In this document: positions 26,469 to 34,125 of the stretch, in pieces
Layout: each line of letters opens with the position of its first letter
Position numbering within the stretch: the first letter of the stretch is position 1
Notes under the pieces: generated by a model
The model's input: only the letters and a program-made list of their open reading frames with translations
What the model was told of the DNA's origin: nothing
Database searches by the model: none
Assembly (NCBI RefSeq): GCF_008932295.1
Contig: NZ_WBWA01000023.1
Span: 1 to 64,000, forward strand
Direction of reading: 5' to 3'
DNA length: 64,000 nucleotides
Source of the DNA: Brucella tritici
Lineage (GTDB): Bacteria > Pseudomonadota > Alphaproteobacteria > Rhizobiales > Rhizobiaceae
Translations under genes and position numbers: made by a program

Positions 26469-26816
26469 ATGTCTTCCGCTTCACGTCTATCCTACTTTGG
26501 CCCAGAAGATTTCCCTTCGCTACGTGCTTTCCTGCAACGTTCCGGATATTCGCTGGAGGGTTGCGAAAAACCAGAGACTCGCCTGGAAGCCGCCAAACAC
26601 CTTTGTGAAATTTTCAGCGCCGGAAGCCATGATCCTGTGCAGATGCTGGATATGCTTTTGGCAATCCGCGCCCAACGGCTATCACAATCCAATCAAAGAG
26701 AACTGGAAGCCTGGGAGAATGAGGGTGGCTATACGGCCCCGCAGGTCACTGCAAAATCCTTGGTCTTGCGATGGCCTCCTCGAAAACGGCTCCGATTGAG
26801 GTTGGCCCATGGCTGA
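26469..26816 (+). CDS. small protein of the YFGPxDF family
   Basis: 115 residues from ATG at 26469 (MSSASRLSYFGPEDFPSLRA). Shares MSS, YFGPxDF, an RxxGYxL element and a helical AAxxLxxxF block with the 57-residue protein at 27688-27861, and the last block also with 28022-28276. No catalytic motif seen; probably a small helical regulator or adaptor. The C-terminal 20 residues are very basic. Preceded by copy 1 of the conserved module, which supports this start over the longer frame from 26196. Confidence 0.6.
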   Translation: MSSASRLSYFGPEDFPSLRAFLQRSGYSLEGCEKPETRLEAAKHLCEIFSAGSHDPVQMLDMLLAIRAQRLSQSNQRELEAWENEGGYTAPQVTAKSLVLRWPPRKRLRLRLAHG

Positions 26817-26943
26817 TAATCCGCGTTTCCTGACGTCGGGCTAAATATGGCGACTTCGAGTGGGGATCGAGAGGCCTGTTTCACGAGGTACTTACCGGGC
26901 TGGCATCGTCTCAATGACACGTGATCAATCTGGCGAGGATAAA

Positions 26944-27057
26944 ATGTCAGCCCAAAAATCTTTGGATCGTAAATTGAGCGTGTATCTGATCGCATTTCTC
27001 ATCATATGCATCGACATCGGATTGGTCGCGTGGGTGCTCGGTTCCTACGTCTATTAA
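26944..27057 (+). CDS. 37-residue membrane peptide
   Basis: From ATG at 26944 (MSAQKSLDRKLSVYLIAFLI) with GCGAGGAT upstream. A short basic head is followed by one transmembrane helix covering most of the rest and a YVY end. A longer in-frame start at 26860 would add an unconvincing 28 residues. Such single-helix peptides are common in small-gene clusters; function unknown. Confidence 0.5.
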   Translation: MSAQKSLDRKLSVYLIAFLIICIDIGLVAWVLGSYVY

Positions 27058-27075
27058 GTACTGGTATGCGATGTC

Positions 27076-27318
27076 CTAAAACGTCTGCTTTCCAACTATA
27101 ATGAAGTCAGCATTTCCATGTATTCCGACGTTCTTTACATCTACGTTCAGCCAGCCGTTGCCTTTTTCCGATGATAACTGAACAAGATCTCCTAGATAAG
27201 CTCGCCGGAGTATATCCATGCTTGCCCACAAGACGCCCTTTGTAAACGTCTTCTCACCTTCCGTGAGTATGGAAATACGGTAGCCAACAGAACCGAGGTT
27301 CTTTCCTTCGCAATACAA
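27076..27318 (-). CDS. hypothetical protein, possibly a fragment
   Basis: 80 residues from a TTG at 27318; the frame stays open upstream for about 20 more codons without an ATG. Composition is protein-like (SVGYRISILTEGEKTFTKGV; GDLVQLSSEKGNGWLNVDVK, NVGIHGNADFIIVGKQTF), with an SH3-like feel in the second half. Lack of a good start and RBS suggests the C-terminal remnant of a longer gene. No family recognised. Confidence 0.35.
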   Translation of the reverse strand: MYCEGKNLGSVGYRISILTEGEKTFTKGVLWASMDILRRAYLGDLVQLSSEKGNGWLNVDVKNVGIHGNADFIIVGKQTF

Positions 27319-27370
27319 ATTGCCTATTGAACTAAATGTAGACGTTGGAATGATTGTACCCCCGATAGGG

Positions 27371-27407
27371 GCTGTGTCTCCTCACCAAGCAAAGTGAGAG
27401 ACACAGC
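27371..27407 (-). terminator. strong hairpin after the 47-residue gene
   Basis: GCTGTGTCTC and CTCAC at 27371-27385 pair with GTGAG and AGACACAGC at 27394-27407 around a small loop (one bulged base). It lies 5 bases past the stop of the minus-strand gene at 27413-27556, so it can end that transcript. There is no T run, so it may instead be a processing or stability element. Confidence 0.4.
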
Positions 27408-27412
27408 TATAA

Positions 27413-27556
27413 CTAATGCCGTTTGGTTTTGATCAAGTCATTGGCAGGAGTAGGAAAGCGACTTGAAACAACATCTGTTGACGCAGTTTTCTCCTTGGTC
27501 TTATCTTTCTTTGGCTTTCTTATTTCTCGGTTACTTCTTTTCTGACCACGGGGCAT
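27413..27556 (-). CDS. 47-residue lysine-rich protein (MPRGQKRSNRE family)
   Basis: ATG at 27556 with AGGAAG upstream, TAG at 27413-27415. Sequence begins MPRGQKRSNREIRKPKKDK; more than a third of the first 25 residues are Lys or Arg, and the tail is FPTPANDLIKTKRH. I recall similar very small basic proteins with this N-terminus in many Hyphomicrobiales; role unknown, nucleic-acid binding would fit the charge. Confidence 0.65.
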   Translation of the reverse strand: MPRGQKRSNREIRKPKKDKTKEKTASTDVVSSRFPTPANDLIKTKRH

Positions 27557-27687
27557 TTTGAAAACTTCCTGTTTTTGAGGAATTAACTAATTCTTTCATA
27601 CCGGACCAATCCAGTGATGGTTCAAATCACCGCTGGAGATACTTCCACGTTCTCACGGGCATGTTGCCGAGAAAGCTGCGGCATCGC

Positions 27688-27861
27688 TCACGATGGTGAG
27701 CGTCCAGATTGAAATTCCTGAATGAGTAGCCTTGCTGCGGATATGTGAGCGGCACGGTTTTCTGCGGTATCGTAAAGCCGATAGCCGGCGCGTCGCATTA
27801 TTTCACGCATCATTCGAAAGTCGGTAGGCCCAAAGTAGGGCTTGATAATTTTGGAAGACAT
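27688..27861 (-). CDS. 57-residue protein of the YFGPxDF family
   Basis: From ATG at 27861 with a perfect AAGGAGGACGAAATG translation start. Contains PYFGPTDFRMMREIMRRAGY and ISAARLLIQEFQSG, matching the protein at 26469-26816. The upstream 40 bases and the module copy 2 are also shared with the 28276 gene. Likely all helical. Function unknown. Confidence 0.65.
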   Translation of the reverse strand: MSSKIIKPYFGPTDFRMMREIMRRAGYRLYDTAENRAAHISAARLLIQEFQSGRSPS

Positions 27862-27903
27862 TTCGTCCTCCTTGTATTGGGGCTGGAGTATGCACTCGCA
27901 ACC

Positions 27904-27948
27904 GACAGCGCCCGTTTCAAAAGCTGTCGAGACATGCACCATGCGCTT
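27904..27948 (-). promoter_or_regulatory. conserved upstream module, copy 2
   Basis: On the minus strand: AAGCGCAT at the start and TTGAAACGGGCGCTGTC at the end, 42 bases before ATG 27861. Inside it, GACAGC and GCTGTC form an inverted repeat around the TTGAAA-containing centre. Confidence 0.55.
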
Positions 27949-28021
27949 TAAATTTGAGCAAAGCAACTGAGGCTGAATTGCGACGGCAGATCGGCTCAAT
28001 CATTTGGAAATGAAAGGGCCA

Positions 28022-28276
28022 TTACTTTTCGCTTTTTACTGCGCCGCCTTCGTCATCTCGACGATCGGCGGCCTTTGCCATTCTTCGATGTTTCTTGATA
28101 AACTGTGTCAGGGCGATCTGTAGCCGACCTTCGTCACGTGTTCCCTCCTGAAATCGACGTGTCAGATAACGTGCAGCATCAGTGCGCAAATCTTGTGTGT
28201 CGCCGGGTTTGCGAGCCTCCCTTAGAAGTCGCGAAATCATAGTGATGTTTCTAGAATTCAACGCGATGGAAGACAT
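28022..28276 (-). CDS. small helical protein related to the YFGPxDF pair
   Basis: 84 residues, start MSSIALNSRNITMISRLLRE, with the same AAGGAGGACGAAATGTC leader as the 27861 gene. It lacks the YFGPxDF motif but keeps the later helix (RTDAARYLTRRFQEGTRDEG), and has a charged, basic C-terminal tail (KKHRRMAKAADRRDDEGG). Same strand as 27688-27861 but with its own module copy, so each gene seems to be separately driven. Function unknown. Confidence 0.6.
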   Translation of the reverse strand: MSSIALNSRNITMISRLLREARKPGDTQDLRTDAARYLTRRFQEGTRDEGRLQIALTQFIKKHRRMAKAADRRDDEGGAVKSEK

Positions 28277-28318
28277 TTCGTCCTCCTTTGTTGCGGGTCA
28301 GGCATTTGAAGCCCAAAT

Positions 28319-28363
28319 GACAGCACCCGTTTCAATTACTGTCGTTATAATCATCATGCGCTT
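28319..28363 (-). promoter_or_regulatory. conserved upstream module, copy 3
   Basis: Minus strand AAGCGCAT ... TTGAAACGGGTGCTGTC, ending 42 bases before ATG 28276. GACAGT and GCTGTC arms repeat the inverted-repeat layout of copy 2. The rest of 28364-28639 shows no gene. Confidence 0.55.
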
Positions 28364-28639
28364 TATGTAAGGAGAAAGCAAATAAGGCTCCAATTCCATT
28401 GCTGTAAACTCAGACTGGCTGCTTCGCTAAAAATGCTTCCTTGGTCATATAATCTGCGGTTCTCAACAGCGGTCCGCGGCTATCCATATCAATAATGCTG
28501 CCAATGTATGAATGCTGCTGTACCAACTATCAATTGTGAATTCCCCAGGTCTTGCGCAATACGCCTCCGGGCGACTTGGGAGCTAGACAGCCGGACAATT
28601 TTACGAACTGGCGACAATGTGTCGAAACAGCTTTGCCTA

Positions 28640-28674
28640 TTGACAGACTATTTATATCCATTATTCTGGATATA
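28640..28674 (+). promoter_or_regulatory. arsR promoter and operator
   Basis: TTGACA at 28640-28645 and TATTCT at 28662-28667, 16 bases apart, are good -35 and -10 boxes. An inverted repeat with arms TATATCC (28653-28659) and GGATATA (28668-28674) covers the -10 and touches the arsR ATG, the position expected for ArsR auto-repression. Confidence 0.6.
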
Positions 28675-29027
28675 TGGAAAATGAAGAAGCAATAACCGCT
28701 TTTGCCGCTCTGGCACAACCGACTCGACTGGATACTTTCCGTCTGTTGGTGCAAAACGAACCTGCGGGCACTCCTGCCGGTGAACTGGCGCGCATACTGG
28801 ATGTGCCGCAGAATACGATGTCTGCGCATCTGGCGACTTTATCTCGCGCTGGACTTGTAAAAGGTGAACGTCAGAGCCGTTCGATCATCTATCGCGCCGA
28901 CCTCGATCGTTTTCGCGATCTGACCCTTTTCATGATCAAGGACTGTTGCGGCGGCAGTGCTGAACTCTGCGCACCTCTCATACAAAGCCTGACGCCCTGT
29001 TGCGAACCGAAAGCGACTACACAATAA
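28674..29027 (+). CDS. arsR: arsenic-responsive ArsR repressor
   Basis: 117 residues. Winged helix-turn-helix with TRLDTFRLLV, GELARILDVPQNTMSAHLAT and RSIIYRADL. Instead of the ELCVCDL site of R773 ArsR, it carries Cys91-Cys92 and Cys99 (DCCGGSAELC) plus Cys109-Cys110 at the end, like the Acidithiobacillus-type ArsR with a C-terminal As(III) site. It heads the ars operon and should repress it until As(III) binds. With the predicted promoter the transcript would start at or next to the ATG, so it may be leaderless. Confidence 0.92.
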   Translation: MENEEAITAFAALAQPTRLDTFRLLVQNEPAGTPAGELARILDVPQNTMSAHLATLSRAGLVKGERQSRSIIYRADLDRFRDLTLFMIKDCCGGSAELCAPLIQSLTPCCEPKATTQ

Positions 29028-29166
29028 CACTAGACCGATGAATTCGGCCTTCCACCAAGCGGACTGATACAATGACAACTAGGGTTTATAGCGTGCTCTG
29101 CTTGAGCACGGATAACGTCGTGCGTTCAATTTTGAGCAAGGCAACCTGGAATGTGGAGAAGGATTG

Positions 29167-30225
29167 ATGTCCACATTCGAACGATATCTGACTGTCTGGG
29201 TGGCTCTGTGCATCGTCGCAGGCATAACTCTGGGCCATTTCTTTCCGACAGTATTCCATGCAATCGGATCTGCTGAAGTCGCCAAAGTCAACATTCCGGT
29301 CGCCATTCTCATCTGGCTCATGATCATCCCCATGTTGCTGAAGATCGATTTCAGCGCCTTGAAACAGGTCACTGAGCACTGGCGCGGCATTGGCGTCACG
29401 CTCTTTATTAATTGGGCCGTCAAACCATTCTCTATGGCACTTCTGGGTTGGCTATTTATCGGCTGGCTGTTTCGCCCTTATCTGCCTGCAGACCAGATCG
29501 ACTCCTACATTGCCGGACTGATTATTCTGGCCGCCGCCCCTTGCACAGCAATGGTGTTCGTCTGGTCCAACCTGACCAAGGGCGAGCCGCATTTCACGCT
29601 GTCACAGGTCGCACTGAACGATGCGATCATGGTTGTGGCATTTGCCCCTATCGTCGGACTACTGCTCGGACTGTCGGCAATTACTGTCCCGTGGGCCACA
29701 CTCGTTTTGTCGGTTGTCCTCTATATCGTCATTCCAGTGATTATCGCGCAAATCCTGCGCAGAAGCATTCTCGCCAGCGGTGGAGAACGAGCTTTCGATG
29801 CAATGCTGAAGACACTACAGCCGCTGTCCCTGATTGCGCTTTTGGCGACACTTGTTCTGCTATTCGGGTTTCAAGGAGAGCAGATCATCGCACAGCCCAT
29901 GATCATTGCAATGCTGGCCGTTCCGATCCTCATCCAGGTCTATTTCAACTCTGGCCTGGCTTATCTGTTGAATCGCATTTCAGGCGAGCAACATTGCGTC
30001 GCCGGTCCCTCAGCGTTGATTGGCGCATCCAACTTCTTCGAGCTGGCAGTAGCAGCAGCAATCAGCCTTTTCGGCTTCTCATCTGGCGCAGCGCTCGCAA
30101 CAGTGGTTGGCGTTCTTGTTGAAGTGCCCGTCATGCTCTCGGTCGTCTGGATCGTGAACCGCTCCAAGGGTTGGTACGAACGCGGTGCCAATCAAAAGCC
30201 AGTCACCGAAACAGGAAAACGCTGA
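29167..30225 (+). CDS. acr3: arsenite efflux transporter Acr3
   Basis: 352 residues from ATG at 29167, ten predicted transmembrane helices. The essential Cys of Acr3 lies in LAAAPCTAMVFVWSN, and the family end motif LIGASNFFELAVA is present. It exports As(III) from the cytoplasm using the proton gradient. Its stop overlaps the arsC start (TGATG). The 139 bases between arsR and this gene contain no other gene. Confidence 0.94.
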   Translation: MSTFERYLTVWVALCIVAGITLGHFFPTVFHAIGSAEVAKVNIPVAILIWLMIIPMLLKIDFSALKQVTEHWRGIGVTLFINWAVKPFSMALLGWLFIGWLFRPYLPADQIDSYIAGLIILAAAPCTAMVFVWSNLTKGEPHFTLSQVALNDAIMVVAFAPIVGLLLGLSAITVPWATLVLSVVLYIVIPVIIAQILRRSILASGGERAFDAMLKTLQPLSLIALLATLVLLFGFQGEQIIAQPMIIAMLAVPILIQVYFNSGLAYLLNRISGEQHCVAGPSALIGASNFFELAVAAAISLFGFSSGAALATVVGVLVEVPVMLSVVWIVNRSKGWYERGANQKPVTETGKR

Positions 30226-30638
30226 TGTCAGTTACGATCTATCACAATCCGAACTGCGGCACGTCTCGCAACACATTGGCCTTGATCCGTGCCAGCGGCG
30301 AAGTGCCTGTCGTCATTGAATATGTGCAAAATCCGCCTTCGCGAGAACGACTGGTCGAATTGCTTCAAGCAATGCAGATGATGCCTCGCCAACTCCTTCG
30401 CGAGAAAGGCACACCATATGCCGAACTGGGATTGTCCGATCCCAACTGGACCGATGATGAACTGGTCGACTTCATGATGGCTCATCCTATCCTGATCAAT
30501 CGTCCAATCGTGGAAACGCCACTTGGCACCAGACTGTGCCGTCCGTCAGAACTGGTTCTCGACATTCTGGAAAACCCGGTGTCGTCATTCACCAAAGAGG
30601 ACGGAGAAGTCATCACCTATGAAAGAAAGTCCCGCTGA
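30225..30638 (+). CDS. arsC: arsenate reductase (glutaredoxin-dependent)
   Basis: 137 residues of the R773 type. Catalytic Cys11 in [12 protein letters not shown], and the basic residues REKGTPY, NRPIV and RLCRPSE that bind arsenate. It reduces As(V) to As(III) for export by Acr3. Overlaps acr3 by one base and lies in front of or overlaps arsH. Confidence 0.93.
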   Translation: MSVTIYHNPNCGTSRNTLALIRASGEVPVVIEYVQNPPSRERLVELLQAMQMMPRQLLREKGTPYAELGLSDPNWTDDELVDFMMAHPILINRPIVETPLGTRLCRPSELVLDILENPVSSFTKEDGEVITYERKSR

Positions 30639-31344
30639 CATGGACCTGCCGAACCTCGATCAGAATTCCTTCGCATTGCCCGACCTGGATGCACTACGCG
30701 CCGACTTTCCAAAGCATAAGCCTCGTATCCTTTTGCTCTATGGCTCACTTCGTGATCGTTCCTATAGTCGGTTTCTGACGCTGGAAGCGCAGCGCCTTCT
30801 CGATGCAATGGGCGCCGAAACGCGTGTCTTTCATGCCAATGGTCTTCCCTTGCCAGACGACGGTTCGGCAGAACATCCGAAGGTTCAGGAATTGCGTGAG
30901 GCAATGCTTTGGTCAGAAGGGCAAGTCTGGACCAGTCCAGAACGTCATGGAGCCATGAGCGCTGTCATGAAATCGCAGATCGACTGGATTCCTTTGCCGG
31001 GAGGAGCAATTCGTCCGACGCAGGGCCGAACTCTGGCATTGATGCAGGTTTCAGGCGGATCGCAGAGCTTCAATGCTGTCAATCAGATGCGCATTCTTGG
31101 GCGCTGGATGCGAATGATCACCATTCCAAACCAGTCATCCGTCGCAAAGGCCTGGCAGGAATTTGACGACGCGGGACGGATGAAATCCTCTTCCTTCTAT
31201 GATCGCGTGGTCGATGTGATGGAAGAACTAATGAAGTTTACACTTCTGACGCGTGGCATCTCGGATCACCTCACAGACCGTTATAGCGAGCGCAAGGAAG
31301 AAGCGGCCAAACTCGAAAAGCGTGTTTCGTTGAAATCAGTATGA
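30619..31344 (+). CDS. arsH: organoarsenical oxidase/NADPH-FMN reductase ArsH
   Basis: 241 residues from ATG at 30619, overlapping arsC; ATG at 30640 (MDLPNLDQ) just after the arsC stop is equally possible. Flavodoxin-like fold with the FMN-binding [16 protein letters not shown] and the [20 protein letters not shown] elements of ArsH. Family members oxidise trivalent organoarsenicals and produce or handle H2O2. Overlaps the next gene by 4 bases. Confidence 0.92.
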   Translation: MKESPADMDLPNLDQNSFALPDLDALRADFPKHKPRILLLYGSLRDRSYSRFLTLEAQRLLDAMGAETRVFHANGLPLPDDGSAEHPKVQELREAMLWSEGQVWTSPERHGAMSAVMKSQIDWIPLPGGAIRPTQGRTLALMQVSGGSQSFNAVNQMRILGRWMRMITIPNQSSVAKAWQEFDDAGRMKSSSFYDRVVDVMEELMKFTLLTRGISDHLTDRYSERKEEAAKLEKRVSLKSV

Positions 31345-31742
31345 ACGCTGAACGGCTTCCCATTGCGGCCATTGCCGGTCTCGGACTGACCCAGAATATC
31401 GGTTACGGCACTTTATATTATTCCTTCAGCATTCTCGCGCCGTCCATGGCGCGGGACTTCTCCGTTTCCAACGAATGGATTTTCGGAGCGCTGTCAGTTG
31501 CCCTGTTAGCAGCGGGGTTCCTGGCTCCCTGGCCAGGCAAATGGATTGATCGTTACGGCGCAGGTCGCATGATGACGATAGGCTCGATACTGGCCGCCGT
31601 CTCTCTCATACTGTGTTCGTTTTCTACAAATGCTTTGGTGCTTGCAGGTGCGCTAACGATCATCGAAATCGCCGCAAACCTCGTCCAATATGGAGCAGCC
31701 TTTGCATTATTAGTGCAATTAGTGACCCAACGCCCCGCATGA
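31341..31742 (+). pseudogene. MFS transporter, N-terminal fragment
   Basis: 133 residues covering about the first four helices of a major facilitator (IAGLGLTQNIGYGTLYYSFS, then the loop PGKWIDRYGAGRMM, typical G-x-x-x-D-R-x-G-R form). MFS proteins need about 400 residues, so about two thirds are missing. The first codons overlap arsH (ATGA), so it was the last gene of the ars operon. After VTQRPA the sequence has no similarity to an MFS, pointing to a deletion or rearrangement at about 31735. Confidence 0.7.
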
Positions 31743-31798
31743 TTGGTTCCATTTCCAGCGTGCAATGCGGCTAGGCCGTCGAGGATGGACGCAGTAAA

Positions 31799-32137
31799 TC
31801 ACGTCATAAAAGGCATGATATCGACGCCGTCGCCTGGAAACACCGTGATGTGCGGATGGTCTTGAAACAGCTTTGCCGCAGCCTCCGCTGTTGCAGCTTC
31901 CACCACCAGATAACCGCAAAACGGATTCTTGGCTTCCGTTATGCCATGTTTTGTCACCCGCGTTGTCTTCCCCACCATGCCGCCGCGATCAATGATGATT
32001 GCCGCATTGCGTTCTTCCCATGCCATCCATTGCGCAATCCCCTTCGCATCGACAGCATCCTGCTCTGCTTTTGACAGGCGTCGAAAGGATGCGAGGTCTT
32101 CGGAATTGATCGTATAAACAGCCAGAAATCTCGGCAT
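31799..32137 (-). CDS. YCII-related domain protein
   Basis: 112 residues, alpha+beta ferredoxin-like fold. Visible are MPRFLAVYT, the central FCGYLVVEAATAEAAAKLFQ, and DHPHITVFPGDGVDIMP, as in small YCII-like proteins. Function of most YCII proteins is unknown. It is convergent with the MFS fragment and sits alone, with a GGAGG-like RBS. Confidence 0.8.
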   Translation of the reverse strand: MPRFLAVYTINSEDLASFRRLSKAEQDAVDAKGIAQWMAWEERNAAIIIDRGGMVGKTTRVTKHGITEAKNPFCGYLVVEAATAEAAAKLFQDHPHITVFPGDGVDIMPFMT

Positions 32138-32598
32138 CGGTATTCCTCCCTCAGCTTTTAAACACTGTCAGTTTAGCGTCACTGCGTCGGAAATCACGCC
32201 TTATCCCTCGTCAAGATCAAGCACAGGCGAGCGCGCTCCATGAAGCAATCGTCACTCGAATTGTATTCACCACGCAAAGCGAGCGGCCGCTTTCGCGCGC
32301 AAGGAACGCTGCCCTCCCCTCCCAGTCTCGACATGTCGTGACGATAATCTGTTCACAAGCTGACAGCGCCATTTTGCGCGATAGGCATCGTGTTATCCTT
32401 TTGGCGAGCAATCCATCGGCAAACGGCCGGAATGAAGGCGCGTTGCGGTCCGGCAATCCTGGTCTACCTTCTGCTTCTCTCTTCCGATCAGCTCTCATTG
32501 GCTTCGTCGCAACAGCCCGCCTAGCGACGTCTGCCGAACGTCTAGCGGAGCACCCTGCTTGCCGAAGGCTTCCAAGCTCCCAGGTTAGGCGTTGACTG
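32138..32598. other. intergenic stretch, nothing supported
   Basis: A minus-strand frame at 32217-32675 is open for 152 codons but overlaps the DUF6880 end, has no RBS and low protein-like character. No repeats noted. The upstream region of the YCII gene (32138-32200) probably holds its promoter. Confidence 0.4.
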
Positions 32599-34044
32599 TC
32601 ATCGAGGTTCATCGAAGAGGGCCCAAAAGCCGTGTTTTCGTCCGTGAATCTTTCGTAGGCCTGCGATGTAGACATCGTGCGGAACCATTGCGCCGTAATC
32701 GGTTATATGACGAGCCAATGCCCCACATTCCAGCAAATGGCGCGCCGCGTGCTTGTACCGGCTGGACCGGCCACCATCGAGCGTGAAGTCGATCATCGCC
32801 CGAAGAAGAACGCTTGCCGACAAGGGGAACTTTTGCGCAAGTTTCTCTGCGGCGGCCGACAAGAGCTCATACAGGTCACCGTCCATTTCTGATGCGCGGC
32901 ACAGAACGAGCTTTGATGCTTCGGGGAACGATGGATACCGAATGAAGAAAGAAAGTGCCTGGTTTGCATCCGGAAAGTGCTGAACATAATCGAATGCCTT
33001 CTCTTCGGCTTCCATGTCATCAAAATCAGGAAGCCGCTGTAAATATGCGCGCAAGAGTTCAGCATTGAGTGACTGCTCAAAGCTATTCCAGCGAAACTGT
33101 TGCGCCTCATCTGTGCGCCCGAGGGCTTCCAGGGTTTCCGCGCGCACGGCTTCCAACTGTGACGAGATTTCACGCCGATTGTCGAATTCAGCTTTATCGA
33201 GCGCATTGAGCGCTTCTTCCGCCCGTCCTTCTGACAACAGCCGCTTGGCTATTCCAGTCGCGACCGTTGCAAACGCCTTCGATGCCTCCGATTGTTGTGC
33301 AATATAAAGATCCACATCGCCAAGCGCATCCGCTATTTGCTCAAGCGCAACTTTTACCGTGATCGACTGACCTCTGGCATGAAGCTCTTCGCGGTAAATA
33401 GGGCCATTCATGCTCCAGCCGACAAGCTGCATGTCTGCCTCGGCATGCCTAGACTTTGGTTCTTTTTCCCAGCGTTCAAACGCATTTTGAAGTTTTCTGA
33501 GACCCGTCTCCCCGAGCACGGGAGCCATTGCATCAATCAATCCGTCATATTGACCGTAGCCATTATCCTGAAGAGCAGCGACGATTTTGTCGACCAGACG
33601 CTGCGTCGAAACCTTTGCCAGCGCCGCGATGCGTCCGGCATCGTCACATGCTGCATGAAAACTTTCAATCAGTGTACCGCTGCCATCATGGGATCGTTCG
33701 AATATCGGATCGGCAAGCAACAGAAACTGCCAGATCAGCTCAAAGGCTTCGTCCGGATCAGAAAATGCGATTTTCTCAGCAATCGTTTTCCGCTGCGCTT
33801 CCAGATCCGCTTTGACCGATTTTACCTTTTGCCAGTCAATCCAGCTTTTTGCGCGCGCAATACTACCCAGGCGCTTACGGACTTCTCTTGCCAGTTCCAC
33901 CCCGCTTGCATTGCCAACGAGTTCCATGCGAAGACGGCGCTTGTGATTGGCGTTACCGGTGCTGATTTCGATCAACAACTCTGCCAGACGTTCCACGCCA
34001 AGCGCTTCAAGGTTTTTTGCATTCAACGTCGTCTTCGATGCCAT
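32599..34044 (-). CDS. DUF6880 family protein
   Basis: 481 residues, almost wholly helical and without membrane segments. N-terminal MASKTTLNAKNLEALGVERL and AELLIEISTG are family-typical; the C-terminal half looks like TPR-style repeats (LSEGRAEEALNALDKAEFDN, RAETLEALGRTDEAQQFRWN). A possible protein-interaction or nucleic-acid-associated scaffold; DUF6880 has no assigned role. Common on rhizobial and brucellar replicons. Intact length. Confidence 0.78.
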   Translation of the reverse strand: MASKTTLNAKNLEALGVERLAELLIEISTGNANHKRRLRMELVGNASGVELAREVRKRLGSIARAKSWIDWQKVKSVKADLEAQRKTIAEKIAFSDPDEAFELIWQFLLLADPIFERSHDGSGTLIESFHAACDDAGRIAALAKVSTQRLVDKIVAALQDNGYGQYDGLIDAMAPVLGETGLRKLQNAFERWEKEPKSRHAEADMQLVGWSMNGPIYREELHARGQSITVKVALEQIADALGDVDLYIAQQSEASKAFATVATGIAKRLLSEGRAEEALNALDKAEFDNRREISSQLEAVRAETLEALGRTDEAQQFRWNSFEQSLNAELLRAYLQRLPDFDDMEAEEKAFDYVQHFPDANQALSFFIRYPSFPEASKLVLCRASEMDGDLYELLSAAAEKLAQKFPLSASVLLRAMIDFTLDGGRSSRYKHAARHLLECGALARHITDYGAMVPHDVYIAGLRKIHGRKHGFWALFDEPR

Positions 34045-34125
34045 CGATGACCTCTTCTATAGATGGATCACATCGCCCTTTCGGCACGCAGTGATTATGA
34101 TTTATCGCGATGCTGTTCTGAAAGC

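Noticed and set aside
32217-32675. 152-codon minus-strand frame
   Set aside because: Overlaps the DUF6880 gene, no RBS, no protein-like pattern.
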